In this document: one piece after another, positions 26,028 through 35,693 of the stretch
How the letters are laid out: each line of letters begins with the position of its first letter
Position numbering within the stretch: position 1 is the first letter of the stretch
From: CAZQLE01 sp964593905
GTDB taxonomy: Bacteria; Chloroflexota; Anaerolineae; Anaerolineales; Anaerolineaceae
NCBI GenBank assembly: GCA_964593905.1
Contig: CAZQLE010000002.1
Coordinates: forward strand, 1 to 64,000
Direction: 5' to 3'
Length of the DNA: 64,000 nt
Made by a program: the position numbers and the translations under genes
The notes under the pieces: generated by a model
Databases searched by the model: none
Told to the model about the DNA's origin: nothing
What the model saw: the letters and a program-made list of their open reading frames with translations, nothing else

Positions 26028-27287
26028 TTATTGCGTAACGGGTTGTTGCCCTGGCCGGTCAAGCAAAAATAAAGAGGCACCCAGCAGCCGCAATGATCCG
26101 CTTACCAGTAAGGCGCCGGGCAGGCCAATTGTTTCGGCCAACAGGGATGCCAACAGCGGCGCTGCGATTGCCGCGCAATATTCGAGACTCTGGGCAACCG
26201 AGACAAAGGTGGCGCTGTATTCTGGTGGGATTGTTTTTAATAATTCATCAAAGAAGACCAGATTAATGCCGGCCTGGAAGATGCCGGCAATGCCGGCATA
26301 GACCACGATCAGGGCCGGGGTCTGGGTGAAAGCGGTTAAGATCGGGTAGGAAGCCAGGCCGAAAGTGGTCAACAGGAGCACGAACCTTGACCCTCTTCGG
26401 CGTGATTGCCGGGTCCAGAAAAAATAACCGATGATCAATATGGCCGTCTGGGCGGTATTAATGGCGGCGATCCAGCCATCGGAGGCGTTAATCTGGCGGA
26501 CAAAATATAACGGGAACAACGGCAAACCGAGATTTGCCCCGGTGAGGTAGACAAACCGTTTGAATACAAAGGATACAAACGGGCGGTTTGCGGTGATCTG
26601 TTTGTAGTAGGAGTGGATTTTCTCTTTCAGATTGGGGCCGGGAAGTGGGGCATCCACTTGAATGTCGGCGATTCGAATCCGGCTGGAGAAGGTGTAGCTG
26701 ATGATCGATCCGATGGAAGTGGTTAGAAAGACGGTCTGAAAGTTTAGCGGAAACTTGATGCTGACCAGCACCTGACCGATGGCAAGGGCAACCAGTGAGG
26801 AGGTTAACCCCAACAATGACCAGCGCCGGGTCATTAATTCATATCTTCCGGCAGGCCCTGCAACGGCATTCATGACCACTGAAAACGAAATTGCCAGAAC
26901 TGTCTGTGGCAGGGTTGCCACGGCCCAGATACATAAGATTGCAATTACGGCGGCCTGGGTGTCTTTGAAAATAAAGGGCACCAGACCGGTTAACCCATAG
27001 CTGCCGATGACCAGCAGGCGGGAGCTGCTAAACCATCTGACTATATTTTTTTGGCGCTGGAGAAAACGCCCGATCAGGATTGCAAAAAATAAACCGGTAA
27101 CCCCGGGCATGGTGGTCAGTAAACCAACTTCCAGGCTGCTGGCCCCAAGCCGGGTGAGGAAAACGGAGAGCATCTGGGCGGCCGCATTTCCCAGACCAAC
27201 ACCAACGGCGTCAATCTGAACGTTAACAAAATTCTCTTCACTGATATCGGGGGACTGCGGTGTTCGAAACCATTTAATTAAATTCAA
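26028..27287 (-). CDS. MFS-type membrane transporter-like protein
   Basis: About 419 residues with roughly 12 hydrophobic segments, e.g. LEVGLLTTMPGVTGLFFAIL, SRLLVIGSYGLTGLVPFIF and ALIVVYAGIAGIFQAGINLV, typical of the major facilitator superfamily. No substrate signature was recognised. No ATG start is available; a TTG at 27287 follows AGAGGGGG, while a TTG at 27326 would overlap the previous gene by 29 bases. It is the last gene of the AAA/Hsp70/HEAT-WD40 operon and begins just past the stop of the HEAT-WD40 gene, so it is part of that unit. Confidence 0.82.
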   Translation of the reverse strand: MNLIKWFRTPQSPDISEENFVNVQIDAVGVGLGNAAAQMLSVFLTRLGASSLEVGLLTTMPGVTGLFFAILIGRFLQRQKNIVRWFSSSRLLVIGSYGLTGLVPFIFKDTQAAVIAILCIWAVATLPQTVLAISFSVVMNAVAGPAGRYELMTRRWSLLGLTSSLVALAIGQVLVSIKFPLNFQTVFLTTSIGSIISYTFSSRIRIADIQVDAPLPGPNLKEKIHSYYKQITANRPFVSFVFKRFVYLTGANLGLPLFPLYFVRQINASDGWIAAINTAQTAILIIGYFFWTRQSRRRGSRFVLLLTTFGLASYPILTAFTQTPALIVVYAGIAGIFQAGINLVFFDELLKTIPPEYSATFVSVAQSLEYCAAIAAPLLASLLAETIGLPGALLVSGSLRLLGASLFLLDRPGQQPVTQ

Positions 27288-27297
27288 AAGGCCCCCT

Positions 27298-29559
27298 CTA
27301 CGTGATCGGGTTAATTTGAATATCAAACTCGCCGGCTGAAAGCGTCAAGGGTGCGCCCAGCAGAATGTCGTACCTTTGCCGCCAGAGCAATTGCTCGCGG
27401 ATGAAGTGCAGCCAGTAAATTTCACCGGCCGGTGAGTGCATTTGTTCAAGACGGCGGTCAATTTCATCGATGGACGGCCTGTCAGGGTGATCTGTGGGGC
27501 TTAGGGCCCAGGCCAGGGTCTGGGTGGAATATTGATAAATATTGCCCGCTGCCGAAACCGCCGTGATCTGGCGCAGGCTGGAATGCGCCCGGAGCGCGAC
27601 AATCCGTTTGAGGTCGCTTTCGCCTCCGAGGGTTAATATCTTTTGTCCATTGGACACGCCCCAGATATGAACTGCCCCACGTGCACCGGCGCTGAGAATG
27701 TAGCGTTCATCAGAGGTAAGGCAGATTTCGCCAAATTTTTCGAGATCATTGGAAATCTGAATCCGGTTGAGTTCTTTGCCGCTGAAGATATTCCAGATGC
27801 AGATGTTGTGATCTGTGCCATACGAGGCGGCCAGCTCTCCGGTGGAGGTGCTCAGCGAAGTTATGGCGCCCGAATGTCCTTTCAGGGTGCGCAGCGTCCC
27901 TCTGGCATCTGCATTCCAGATATGGATTTCACCCTGACCATCGCCGATCAACACATCTCCGCGGCGTGTAGCTGCCAGGGCGTAAATTTCACTGCCCGAC
28001 TGATAGATCGGTTCCTGCCCGCCGGTGGGAAAGCGCCAGCGATTGACAACTCCGTCAAATCCGGCGCTGAAGAGGGTGCGTTCATCCTGGCTTAGCACGA
28101 TTGCACGCACCAGATTGCTGTGGCCGGAGAGCGTTTTGATCAGCTTTCCCTCGGGCAGCAGATAGATGCGGATGGATTGGTCGGGGTTGGCGGCTGCCAG
28201 ATAAGCGCCATCCTGGGTCAGCAGCAGCACGTTTTGCTGGGGTGTGGGAGGATAGAAAATTGATTTTTCCCAGGTGTTGTCGCTGTGCGTGGCAAACAGG
28301 ATGCGGTTGTCAGCGGTTCCGAGCGCCAGGCTTTGCCCCGAAGGCGTGAAGGTGGCTGAAATCACTTCGCCATCCAGCCAGTGAGACTGATCGGGTCTCA
28401 GTGAAGCCAGCGCGGACAGGGTGCATTTGTGCGCCAGATCGGTTAAGCGCAGGAGCAGTTCTTTTTCTTCAGATGACTGTGGCTGCCAGGCGGCTTTTTT
28501 TAACAGACGAACGCCTTCCAACGCCCACCAGGGCGGCGCGGTTTGGACGAGCACCCACAGCGATGCGTAATCTGCTTTTTTGAAAAGCGCCTGAAAGGCT
28601 GCTGCCCAATCGGCATCCTGCAGGTCTGAAATGGAGCGGGTTTTTGAGATGCCGGGTGCATTTTGCAGCCAGTCAATCTGACCGGAATAACGGCTTTGAG
28701 CCAGAATTTTCTTTTTGAGCACCGAGCTGGCGCGTTCGTATCCGCTGCGGATTAGACGGCGGTCAAAATCGAGGGTTTCATAGGGGGCCCACTGCCCGGA
28801 TATGAAGTAAAACAGCGCCCGGTCGGTCGGGTCGGCGGGGGCCCAACCCTGTTGCAGCGCCAGTTGGCAGGCAGGTTCGGCATCCCAGCGCAAATAAAGC
28901 TGACAGACTGCATCCTGGGCGAGAGGGTTGGCGGGGCCGGCAATCTGAGCCAGGGTTTGCACCGTTAGAGTGCGTTCGGGCCCGGTCATGGCCGCATACT
29001 GGTTGACCAGTTGGTCAAACGCTGCCGGGGTTGGCCCGGAAACGCAGGCTGCCAGCGCAGCCCAATGGTGGAGCCTGGCGCTCGCTGCCGCCTGAAGGAG
29101 GAGGGTGCGGGCATCTTGCTCTGCCCGTAGAAAATAAGCGGTCAGGTGTTGTAAATTGGGGTCGTGCGCCTGCAACGATTGGATCTGTGCGCTGATTAAC
29201 AGAAAGGCAGACTGTTGGCCCGCATCGGGGTGGGCGAGGCTGTGTTCGATAATCTCTTGCCGGGCATAGCGGTTTGCAGACGCAATGCTCAGCTCAAAGA
29301 GTGCATCGATGGCCGGTGCGCTGCCCTGTTTTGCCAGCCGGGCCAGACCGTTGGCGGCGCGCAGGTGAATTGCCTCACACGAGGCGCGCAGGACGGTTTG
29401 TCTCAGAATTTGGATGGCCGCTTCGCCGCCGTCTTCAATTAATAACTGCAACGCCCCAACCTGGGTAAGCAAAAAAATATCTGCTTGGGATGGGTCTTCC
29501 GGCAGAAGTTCTGGTTTTAGAATATCCCGATAGCGGGCAAGCTGCTGTGTTTCGATCAT
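27298..29559 (-). CDS. HEAT-repeat/WD40 protein B
   Basis: 753 residues; the ATG at 29559 overlaps the stop of the radical SAM gene (ATGA). Residues 1-370 are alpha-helical HEAT-like repeats (AAIQILRQTV, AIHLRAANGLARLAKQGSAP); a short motif LFYFISGQWAPYETLDFDRR marks the centre; from about 395 a WD40 propeller follows (LSGHSNLVRAIVLSQDERTL, LKGHSGAITSLSTSTGE, NICIWNIFSGKEL, GAVHIWGVSNGQKILTLGGE). It is a paralogue of the protein at 33028-35691: same domain order, the same central FY-x3-GQ motif and a similar C-terminal tail (FDIQINPIT). Presumably a protein-binding scaffold or client sensor. Confidence 0.88.
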   Translation of the reverse strand: MIETQQLARYRDILKPELLPEDPSQADIFLLTQVGALQLLIEDGGEAAIQILRQTVLRASCEAIHLRAANGLARLAKQGSAPAIDALFELSIASANRYARQEIIEHSLAHPDAGQQSAFLLISAQIQSLQAHDPNLQHLTAYFLRAEQDARTLLLQAAASARLHHWAALAACVSGPTPAAFDQLVNQYAAMTGPERTLTVQTLAQIAGPANPLAQDAVCQLYLRWDAEPACQLALQQGWAPADPTDRALFYFISGQWAPYETLDFDRRLIRSGYERASSVLKKKILAQSRYSGQIDWLQNAPGISKTRSISDLQDADWAAAFQALFKKADYASLWVLVQTAPPWWALEGVRLLKKAAWQPQSSEEKELLLRLTDLAHKCTLSALASLRPDQSHWLDGEVISATFTPSGQSLALGTADNRILFATHSDNTWEKSIFYPPTPQQNVLLLTQDGAYLAAANPDQSIRIYLLPEGKLIKTLSGHSNLVRAIVLSQDERTLFSAGFDGVVNRWRFPTGGQEPIYQSGSEIYALAATRRGDVLIGDGQGEIHIWNADARGTLRTLKGHSGAITSLSTSTGELAASYGTDHNICIWNIFSGKELNRIQISNDLEKFGEICLTSDERYILSAGARGAVHIWGVSNGQKILTLGGESDLKRIVALRAHSSLRQITAVSAAGNIYQYSTQTLAWALSPTDHPDRPSIDEIDRRLEQMHSPAGEIYWLHFIREQLLWRQRYDILLGAPLTLSAGEFDIQINPIT

Positions 29560-30134
29560 TCGTCCTGCCAACGCAAAGGGGTCGTGCCGCTGAAAAGCAG
29601 TTCACCGGCGGCAGAAATCATTACCTCGGCCTCGGGCAAGTTTTGGAGATCGGCGGCAGAATAGCGGTTGGTCATAAAATGCACGGTCTGGTTCTTTGAA
29701 CTGAGGTATCCGTGGCTTGCTGGCGCCTGCTGCCTGTAACGGCCAGCAAACAACAGGTCAATCTGGTTCAAAATTGCCGGGCCCAGTTTTTGGCGGTTTA
29801 TTTCTTTAAAATTGTACCCTGAAAACACGACGACGCTCAGCGTCGAACGTTTGCGGAGCAGCGCTAAAAACGCCAGCAGACTTTCGGGCTGCTGCAACGG
29901 CTCGCCCCCGGTAAGGGTAATGCCCTCAATTTCGGCTGCGCCCATAAGACATTGTTCCACCAATTGTTCAACCGCGATCAGGTTTCCACCTGTGGCGGGG
30001 TGGGTGTGAGGATTGAAACACCCCGGGCAGCCCAGCGTGCAGCCCTGCACCCAGATGACCGCGCGGCGTCCCGGGCCATTGGCGCGGCTTAACGGCGCGT
30101 AATGATGTACGCGCAACAGGGCCGGGGCGGTCAT
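29556..30134 (-). CDS. Small radical SAM protein (activase-like)
   Basis: 192 residues. The [4Fe-4S]/SAM motif CTLGCPGC (CX3CX2C, near residue 32) is followed by GGNL, TLTGGEPLQQ (the GGE SAM-binding motif) and VVVFSGYN. Size and motif are like NrdG/PflA-type glycyl-radical activases, but no glycyl-radical enzyme is encoded nearby. It sits between the DUF2997 and HEAT-WD40 genes with ATGA overlaps on both sides, so its substrate is probably a partner in the operon. The reaction is unknown. Confidence 0.88.
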   Translation of the reverse strand: MTAPALLRVHHYAPLSRANGPGRRAVIWVQGCTLGCPGCFNPHTHPATGGNLIAVEQLVEQCLMGAAEIEGITLTGGEPLQQPESLLAFLALLRKRSTLSVVVFSGYNFKEINRQKLGPAILNQIDLLFAGRYRQQAPASHGYLSSKNQTVHFMTNRYSAADLQNLPEAEVMISAAGELLFSGTTPLRWQDE

Positions 30135-30346
30135 GATCCGGTTTTTCGTTCAATCCGGTTGCGCAAATCCAGGGGCAGTTCTTGATCGTACAGCTCGGGG
30201 GTCATTTCCTGTTCAATCAATTCTCCACCCAGCGCCATCGAAAGGCTTTCAGTCAGGGTTAGACACTGCTCTCCCTTGACGCCGCGCACATGAATTTGGA
30301 CTTTGCCGTGTTCGTCGATAATGACTTCCACTTCTTCAATTTCCAT
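30131..30346 (-). CDS. DUF2997-family small protein
   Basis: 71 residues, start at 30346 after GAGGTG. MEIEEVEVIIDEHGKVQIHV is followed by GVKGEQCLTLTESLSMALGG, the pattern of DUF2997 proteins (beta strands plus a conserved KGxxC). In cyanobacteria such proteins are commonly found beside Ycf35/DUF1257, as here, where it starts 10 bases after the DUF1257 stop. The single conserved Cys is of interest for metal or thiol chemistry. Its role is not established. Confidence 0.8.
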   Translation of the reverse strand: MEIEEVEVIIDEHGKVQIHVRGVKGEQCLTLTESLSMALGGELIEQEMTPELYDQELPLDLRNRIERKTGS

Positions 30347-30356
30347 TACCACACCT

Positions 30357-30731
30357 CTATACGATCCGGCGCAATACCAGATGAATCTGGTTTTGTTCTT
30401 TTGTCTCTTCGGCCAGGGTAAAGCCCTGTTCCTGGAGTTTTTCGAGAGCCGCGTGATAGGCATAGCGCTGCAACAGGGCGGTGGTCAGTTGTTCACGATC
30501 TTTTTTTCGCACGCCCCACCAATCGGCGACCATCTCAAACGCCCCGTTGTTAAATTTCAGGCCGACATCATAACTAAACGGGATGTGAATTTTCAGTTGA
30601 ACGGTATCAGCTTCTTGCATACCGCGCAGGTGAAATTCACCCTCTTCGACCTGATAACCCAGGTCTTTCAGGGCGGTGAGCACAAACTTTTTTTCAACCA
30701 TACGGGTTCGTAAACGCGATATGTGCGACAT
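30357..30731 (-). CDS. DUF1257 / Ycf35-family protein
   Basis: 124 residues: MSHISRLRTRMVEKKFVLTA, GYQVEEGEFHLRG, then YDVGLKFNNGAFEMVADWWG, the conserved core of the DUF1257 (Ycf35) family known from cyanobacterial and plastid genomes. No enzymatic motif. It follows the Hsp70 gene by 12 bases. Family members are often adjacent to DUF2997 genes; the biochemical role is unknown. Confidence 0.85.
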   Translation of the reverse strand: MSHISRLRTRMVEKKFVLTALKDLGYQVEEGEFHLRGMQEADTVQLKIHIPFSYDVGLKFNNGAFEMVADWWGVRKKDREQLTTALLQRYAYHAALEKLQEQGFTLAEETKEQNQIHLVLRRIV

Positions 30732-30743
30732 CTTTTCCTCTAA

Positions 30744-32333
30744 TCAGGTCAAACGAACTACAGGAAATTGATTATAAACCTGTTTGCCGGTAATCACATC
30801 ACGGGCGGTGATGGTCAGGCGCTTGTTGTGATCGATAAAGAATTCCACATCAAAACGGGCCTCACCGCGCGAAGCCGGAGGGTTGGCCTGTAAAAAGGTA
30901 GGAGAATGCTCGTTCATCCAGAATAAAGTGCGCTGTTCATGGTCATCAGCCGATATGGGAACAATGCGGGCCGCTCCGCCCGGATCGAATATCAGCTCGA
31001 CCCCTTCCCGGCGGGCGGTTTTCGGGTCGCCCATCTCAAAAATTGCCAGGCCAAGTTGTTTTTGACCGTCAAACGCGGCTTTGACCGAAAGCCGGGCGAC
31101 AGAATTTTCTGTCGGGTAGGGTGTACCGCGCTGCACAAGAGGGTGGTAGTCATATTTGCCACTCTCGCTGTTGATGTAGCGAATGGCGTAATCATGCTGG
31201 ATGTGATCAAAGAAATCGACCCCGGCAGCAAATGCAGCCGCGCCGCGGGCGATGGCATCAAAAGGATGCTGATGAAAAACCCGTTCTTTGCCAAACAGGG
31301 TGCGCATTGTTTTTTGGACGGCCGGGATCAGGCTGCTGCCGCCAACCATCAACACGGCCGAAATGGAGTCTTCGTCGTAACCGCGTTCGCGCGCCATATT
31401 GACCGCGCTGCGGATGACGCTGTGCACCTGGGTTAGAAGGTCATGGGCTTCGAGGATCTCTTCAAATCGTGCGCGGGTGAATTCGGCCATCAGAATTTCA
31501 CCCGTATCAGGGTTCATCAGGCTGAACTCTGACTGGTCTTTAAATGAAAGTTCCTCTTTAATCCGTTCACATTCCACCAGAATGGCATTGCTAAGCCGTC
31601 GTACGGTTTCTTCACCTTCTTCGCGGTGATTGCTGGCCAGAACATCTTCATACAACCATTGATCAATAGCCGATCCGCCTATATCTCGTCCGGCTTTTCC
31701 CAACACCCGGCAGCGGCGGCCATTTTTGGCAGCCGCATCTTCTTCCATTCGTACCACAGCAGCGTGCATGGTGCCGCCGCCAAAATCGAACACCAGATAA
31801 ACACTGCCCGGTTGAATATGCGCGCCATATCCCAGCGCAGCAGCAGACGGCTCATCGATCAACCGATAACGGGGCAGACCTGCGTTTTCGGCAACGGAGG
31901 CGAGCCAGTTTTCATAATGCTCGTAAGCCTCAACCGGAACGCTGAACGCAATTTCTTCATCTTTAAGTTCAAGTTCCTGCGCCAGAATGATCAAGACGGT
32001 GGATAGAAAATTTTGCCCGGCCAGATAGGGTGTGATTTCCCGGTCATCCACCCGGATTTTTACCGGGCTGCGGTTGCCGATGTACCGTTTCATCCAGCGA
32101 AAGGTGCGGGGTGATTGATAAAGGCCGCGCTGGATCACCTGATTGCCGATCCATTGGCGTTGATCGGCCGTGTAATGGATCAGTGAAGGAATGACCGAAA
32201 TGCGGCCGGTATCCTGACCGAGCAAACGGCCATATTCCGGCAGGTGATGAACTTCACCCTGCTGTTGATGCTCATCCCAACGTGCAATGACCGTATTGGA
32301 AGTGCCAAAATCAATTGCAATGCGACCGCTCAA
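30744..32333 (-). CDS. Hsp70-family chaperone without C-terminal lid
   Basis: 529 residues. The actin-like ATPase is complete: IDFGTSNTVIA (residues 7-17, phosphate 1), EPSAAALGYG (161-170), VFDFGGGTMHAAV (181-193, phosphate 2) and VLMVGGSSLIPAV (around 325, adenosine). After it follows a beta-rich substrate-binding part ending at 529, so the helical lid of DnaK (about 100 residues) is missing or very short. The ATG overlaps the GrpE-like gene's stop (ATGA). No J-domain gene was seen in the operon. It probably acts on the operon's own proteins or on a specific client. Confidence 0.92.
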   Translation of the reverse strand: MSGRIAIDFGTSNTVIARWDEHQQQGEVHHLPEYGRLLGQDTGRISVIPSLIHYTADQRQWIGNQVIQRGLYQSPRTFRWMKRYIGNRSPVKIRVDDREITPYLAGQNFLSTVLIILAQELELKDEEIAFSVPVEAYEHYENWLASVAENAGLPRYRLIDEPSAAALGYGAHIQPGSVYLVFDFGGGTMHAAVVRMEEDAAAKNGRRCRVLGKAGRDIGGSAIDQWLYEDVLASNHREEGEETVRRLSNAILVECERIKEELSFKDQSEFSLMNPDTGEILMAEFTRARFEEILEAHDLLTQVHSVIRSAVNMARERGYDEDSISAVLMVGGSSLIPAVQKTMRTLFGKERVFHQHPFDAIARGAAAFAAGVDFFDHIQHDYAIRYINSESGKYDYHPLVQRGTPYPTENSVARLSVKAAFDGQKQLGLAIFEMGDPKTARREGVELIFDPGGAARIVPISADDHEQRTLFWMNEHSPTFLQANPPASRGEARFDVEFFIDHNKRLTITARDVITGKQVYNQFPVVRLT

Positions 32334-32824
32334 AATGGAACCTCTATCATGGCGTCAACGCCGATTTTTCGAATAATCTTGTCGCCCAAACTCACACCGC
32401 AAACCTTGATTATTACCGGGTCATCGGGCGCAATGGACTGATTGCTCCCGAGCAGAAGGTGTTGATCGGGATCGTATGCCGTGGGTTGGCCGATTTCGCC
32501 GGTGAAGGCAACCCCTTTTTTTGACAGGGTTTTTTCAAGCTGTGAAAAGACGCGCAGAACATCGTTGACGCCCACTTTGCTGTTTTCGGCGGCTGCCAGG
32601 CGCGCTTGCGTTTTCCACTGAATCAGCATGGGTGCAAGTTCGGCTATGAGCTGCTCAAAAATTTGTATGTCTGCATCCTGAGAAAATAACAGATGCTGTT
32701 CTTTTTGTATGCGCAGCTCTTTTTCAAGGTCGGATAGACGCTGATTTTTCTCAAACAACTCGGATTCCAGCGCCTGAATTTTTGCCTGTGAATCTTGATT
32801 AGGGTCTGCGAATTTCGGGTTCAT
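32330..32824 (-). CDS. GrpE-like nucleotide-exchange factor, divergent
   Basis: 164 residues. A coiled coil is predicted from heptads at about 13-50 (KIQALESELFEKNQRLSDLE), then a helical segment, and from about 105 a beta-wing-like part with GEIGQPTAYDPDQHLLLGSN and SLGDKIIRKIGVDAMI, similar to GrpE's G-xx-FDPxxH and LGDRVLRPA. It directly precedes and overlaps the Hsp70 gene, as a dedicated exchange factor would. Sequence is too divergent for certainty. Confidence 0.72.
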   Translation of the reverse strand: MNPKFADPNQDSQAKIQALESELFEKNQRLSDLEKELRIQKEQHLLFSQDADIQIFEQLIAELAPMLIQWKTQARLAAAENSKVGVNDVLRVFSQLEKTLSKKGVAFTGEIGQPTAYDPDQHLLLGSNQSIAPDDPVIIKVCGVSLGDKIIRKIGVDAMIEVPF

Positions 32825-32886
32825 ATTTATCCAACCTGTTCTCTGGCGCCATAAGGCAGGTCTGTTTTGCAGTCCGTCTGGGGCGC

Positions 32887-32915
32887 TTTATATTCTCCCG
32901 ATTTTACCGCGAAAA
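32887..32915 (-). promoter_or_regulatory. Possible internal promoter before the GrpE-like gene
   Basis: TTTTCG (32910-32915), 17 bases, TATAAA (32887-32892) on the minus strand, in the only long gap (32825-33027) of the operon. Weak -35. Confidence 0.35.
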
Positions 32916-33027
32916 CCCGGTCCATTGAGGATCGGAGCCAGTAACCGGCCTGTTTTAATTGCCATGTTCAATGGCGGGGCTGCCGGCCATGCTGCGGAAG
33001 ATTAAATCATTTCTGGTGCTGTTTTTA

Positions 33028-35691
33028 TTAAAGAAGAATATCGTACGCCCCCGGCTTTACATGGGTTAGAACATCAATTTGAACCTCAAAGCGGTAGTGG
33101 TATTGCAGGCAGGCTTGAAGTAACCGCATCCACTTGAGCGTTTGTGAAGCGATGTTATCTGCTGACTGCCACTGCTCCAATAAGGTGATTAACCCGGCCG
33201 GTTGAGCCGAAATGGGGCGATTCCAGTTGTTTGAAAAATCCTGAATCCGCAGATCCCACAGCGAAATGCCGTTTTCGCGCGACCCAAGGGCAAGGAAGGC
33301 GCCGTCGGGTGAGGCGTGAACCGATGTAATATTTTGCCACGGAGATTTAATGGCAGCCAGCAGCTCTAATGATTCGGTAAACAGATTTAGATCACCATTT
33401 AACCAGGCCACTGCCACCCCTGAACGAGTGGGCAGTTGAATTAACCCCGAGCATTTGGCATCATTTTTAACCAGCGAACGGATTTGCATGGCTTCACGCC
33501 CGGTTTTTTGGGAAAAAATTATGATCTGCCCGTTGGCCAACCCCACCCAGAGCTGTCCGGTTGAATCGGTACCGCACTGCTGGGCGATGCTGCGTTTTGT
33601 TCCGGGTGTTTTCAACGGGTAAGAGACCAGCCGCCCGCCGGTTTTAAAATCTTCCAGACGAACCGAGTGGAGCATTTCATCAAGCAGATACAGGAATTTC
33701 TCGTCGGGTGAGTTGCAAATGGTGCGAAATGTGCGCGAGAGATTAATTTCGCTGACTTCTGCGGGGTCGAATACGTCCAGTTGGCAGACACGCATATCGG
33801 CGCCGCTGGTGATCAGGGTTCGATCTCCCATTACCAGCAGTGCGGTAACCGACCCCAGATGCTGGTTTAGTTTGCGGGTCTCTTTACCATTCCATAACCA
33901 CACCGAACAGGGTTCTGTGCGTTTTGCGGCGCGCTCTCCCCAGATAATTTCACCCGAAGGGAGACTTTCAACCCGATAGGCTGAATGTGCCAGGTTGTCC
34001 ATCCGGGCGGCAATGACCGCCTCCTGGTAATTCCAACGTACAATTGAGCGGCTGCCCGAGGCGATGGTGAGCAACGGCTCAACCGGCGAGAAGCTCAAAT
34101 CATTAATCCGTCCGCTTACCCTGATTTGTGATTGCATTGCCAGCGCAGCAAAAGCCGGTTTTTCAAATTGACCGGCAAAGGAAGCGTGGATCTGTTTTAG
34201 TTCGTTATAAAACACGATATCTTGCTCACCGGGCAACCACTCTGAACGGAAAATTTCTTCCAGCGCCCGGGCAGCGCAAGTAAGTGGCAAATCGAATAAT
34301 AATTGCCAAAGCTGGTCCCAGCTTTGATGGTTGATGTGGATATCGATCAGCAGATCTGCTTCATCGCAGCCCATTTCAGGGCGGGCAGATGTGCTTTTGG
34401 CAGAAGATAAAATCTCCAAATCTTCCGGCCGGCCGGCGGACTGAATTTTGCGCGAAATTCGCTTGCGCAGTTCGGGCGCAGCGGCCGTATACAGCGCCCG
34501 CAAAACGCGGCGGTCAAAATCCAGCGCATCATAAGCTGCATATTGCCCGGTGAGATAATAAAACAACGCGCGATCTTCAATTTTGATCGGTGCATAACCT
34601 GCTTCGGTGGCGATTTTTAACGCGCGGGCGTGGTTTTGGTTGAGCGCCAACCGGCAAAATTCATCCACTGCCGCCCGATCTTGCAAACCAGACAGAGCCT
34701 GTTGAACATTGGTCTGGATAATGGGGTCTGGCTCATCGATCCACTGGAGGAGGTGGGCAATTGCTTCGGGAATTGTGGTCTCAGAAATTAAAGATGCGCC
34801 GACTTTGGCACGGGTGAGCAGCCGCAGCGACAGCGGGGCTGAGGCCGTATATTTTGCCCGTACCAGAATATCTTCCAGGTCTGATGAGCGGGTATCTGCC
34901 CACTGCTGGCAAAAAACATCGACTGAGGGTTGAGTGGGCAATGAAGCGCAGAGAAAGCCCGCATTGTGCTGCAAGGCGGGGCTGACATCGTGCATTGCAT
35001 CGATCAAAATCGGTACAGCTTCTGCGATAACCGGTGTTAACCATTCGGGATGATTGGTCAGCAATGCCGTATATACCACAGCGCGCAATGGTTCGGTGGG
35101 ATGATATTGTGTTGCAGTAATTAATGCTGCCAGTGTCGCATCGCGGGTGACCATCCATAATTTGCAAAGGGCGTTGATTGCGTCTTGCCGTTTGAGGTTG
35201 GAAAGCGCATTCCGGGCCCGTTCGGCGACCAGAGGGTCCTTATCTTCACGTTTGATTACCAGAGCGGGAATGAGATCTTCATTAATCAAACGTTCCGTAT
35301 TCTTTTTGTTTAACACCAGCAGGCTTAATGCACGCATCTCTGGCGGGTGTCTGGCGGGTTGATCCAATTCGAGCAGCAGTTCACGGATCACCGCGGGGCG
35401 ATGGTTGCTGGCGTAAACATCCCATAGGATGTCTATCGCAATATTGGAACGAAGGCTGATGAACAGATCGTGCACCGCGCTGTGAATTTCAGGGTCATCA
35501 TACAGCATTAAAAATTTGGCGCATAAGCGCAGCGCCGATTGGTCGCCAGCCCTGGCAAGCTGCACCAACTGGTTCACCGCGGTGCGCTGCGCCCAACCGC
35601 TGACCACGGGGAATTGGATATTGGCGAGGCGTTCCCAGCGCTGTGCTGCGGCGGAGGGCAGAGCGGTGCGTTTTGAGCGATAAGAAGGCAT
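33028..35691 (-). CDS. HEAT-repeat/WD40 protein A
   Basis: 887 residues. Residues 1-390 are HEAT-like helices (AVNQLVQLARAGDQSALRL, PLVAERARNALSNLKRQDA), followed by the central motif FYYLTGQYAAYDALDFDRR, a helical section, and from about 530 a WD40-like propeller (FSPVEPLLTIASGSRSIVRW, HLGSVTALLVMGDRTLITSG, ENGISLWDLRIQDF). Paralogous to the protein at 27298-29559. It begins two bases after the AAA ATPase stop, with no clear Shine-Dalgarno, so its translation probably depends on that of the ATPase. A cytoplasmic scaffold is likely; client unknown. Confidence 0.87.
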   Translation of the reverse strand: MPSYRSKRTALPSAAAQRWERLANIQFPVVSGWAQRTAVNQLVQLARAGDQSALRLCAKFLMLYDDPEIHSAVHDLFISLRSNIAIDILWDVYASNHRPAVIRELLLELDQPARHPPEMRALSLLVLNKKNTERLINEDLIPALVIKREDKDPLVAERARNALSNLKRQDAINALCKLWMVTRDATLAALITATQYHPTEPLRAVVYTALLTNHPEWLTPVIAEAVPILIDAMHDVSPALQHNAGFLCASLPTQPSVDVFCQQWADTRSSDLEDILVRAKYTASAPLSLRLLTRAKVGASLISETTIPEAIAHLLQWIDEPDPIIQTNVQQALSGLQDRAAVDEFCRLALNQNHARALKIATEAGYAPIKIEDRALFYYLTGQYAAYDALDFDRRVLRALYTAAAPELRKRISRKIQSAGRPEDLEILSSAKSTSARPEMGCDEADLLIDIHINHQSWDQLWQLLFDLPLTCAARALEEIFRSEWLPGEQDIVFYNELKQIHASFAGQFEKPAFAALAMQSQIRVSGRINDLSFSPVEPLLTIASGSRSIVRWNYQEAVIAARMDNLAHSAYRVESLPSGEIIWGERAAKRTEPCSVWLWNGKETRKLNQHLGSVTALLVMGDRTLITSGADMRVCQLDVFDPAEVSEINLSRTFRTICNSPDEKFLYLLDEMLHSVRLEDFKTGGRLVSYPLKTPGTKRSIAQQCGTDSTGQLWVGLANGQIIIFSQKTGREAMQIRSLVKNDAKCSGLIQLPTRSGVAVAWLNGDLNLFTESLELLAAIKSPWQNITSVHASPDGAFLALGSRENGISLWDLRIQDFSNNWNRPISAQPAGLITLLEQWQSADNIASQTLKWMRLLQACLQYHYRFEVQIDVLTHVKPGAYDILL

Positions 35692-35693
35692 GT

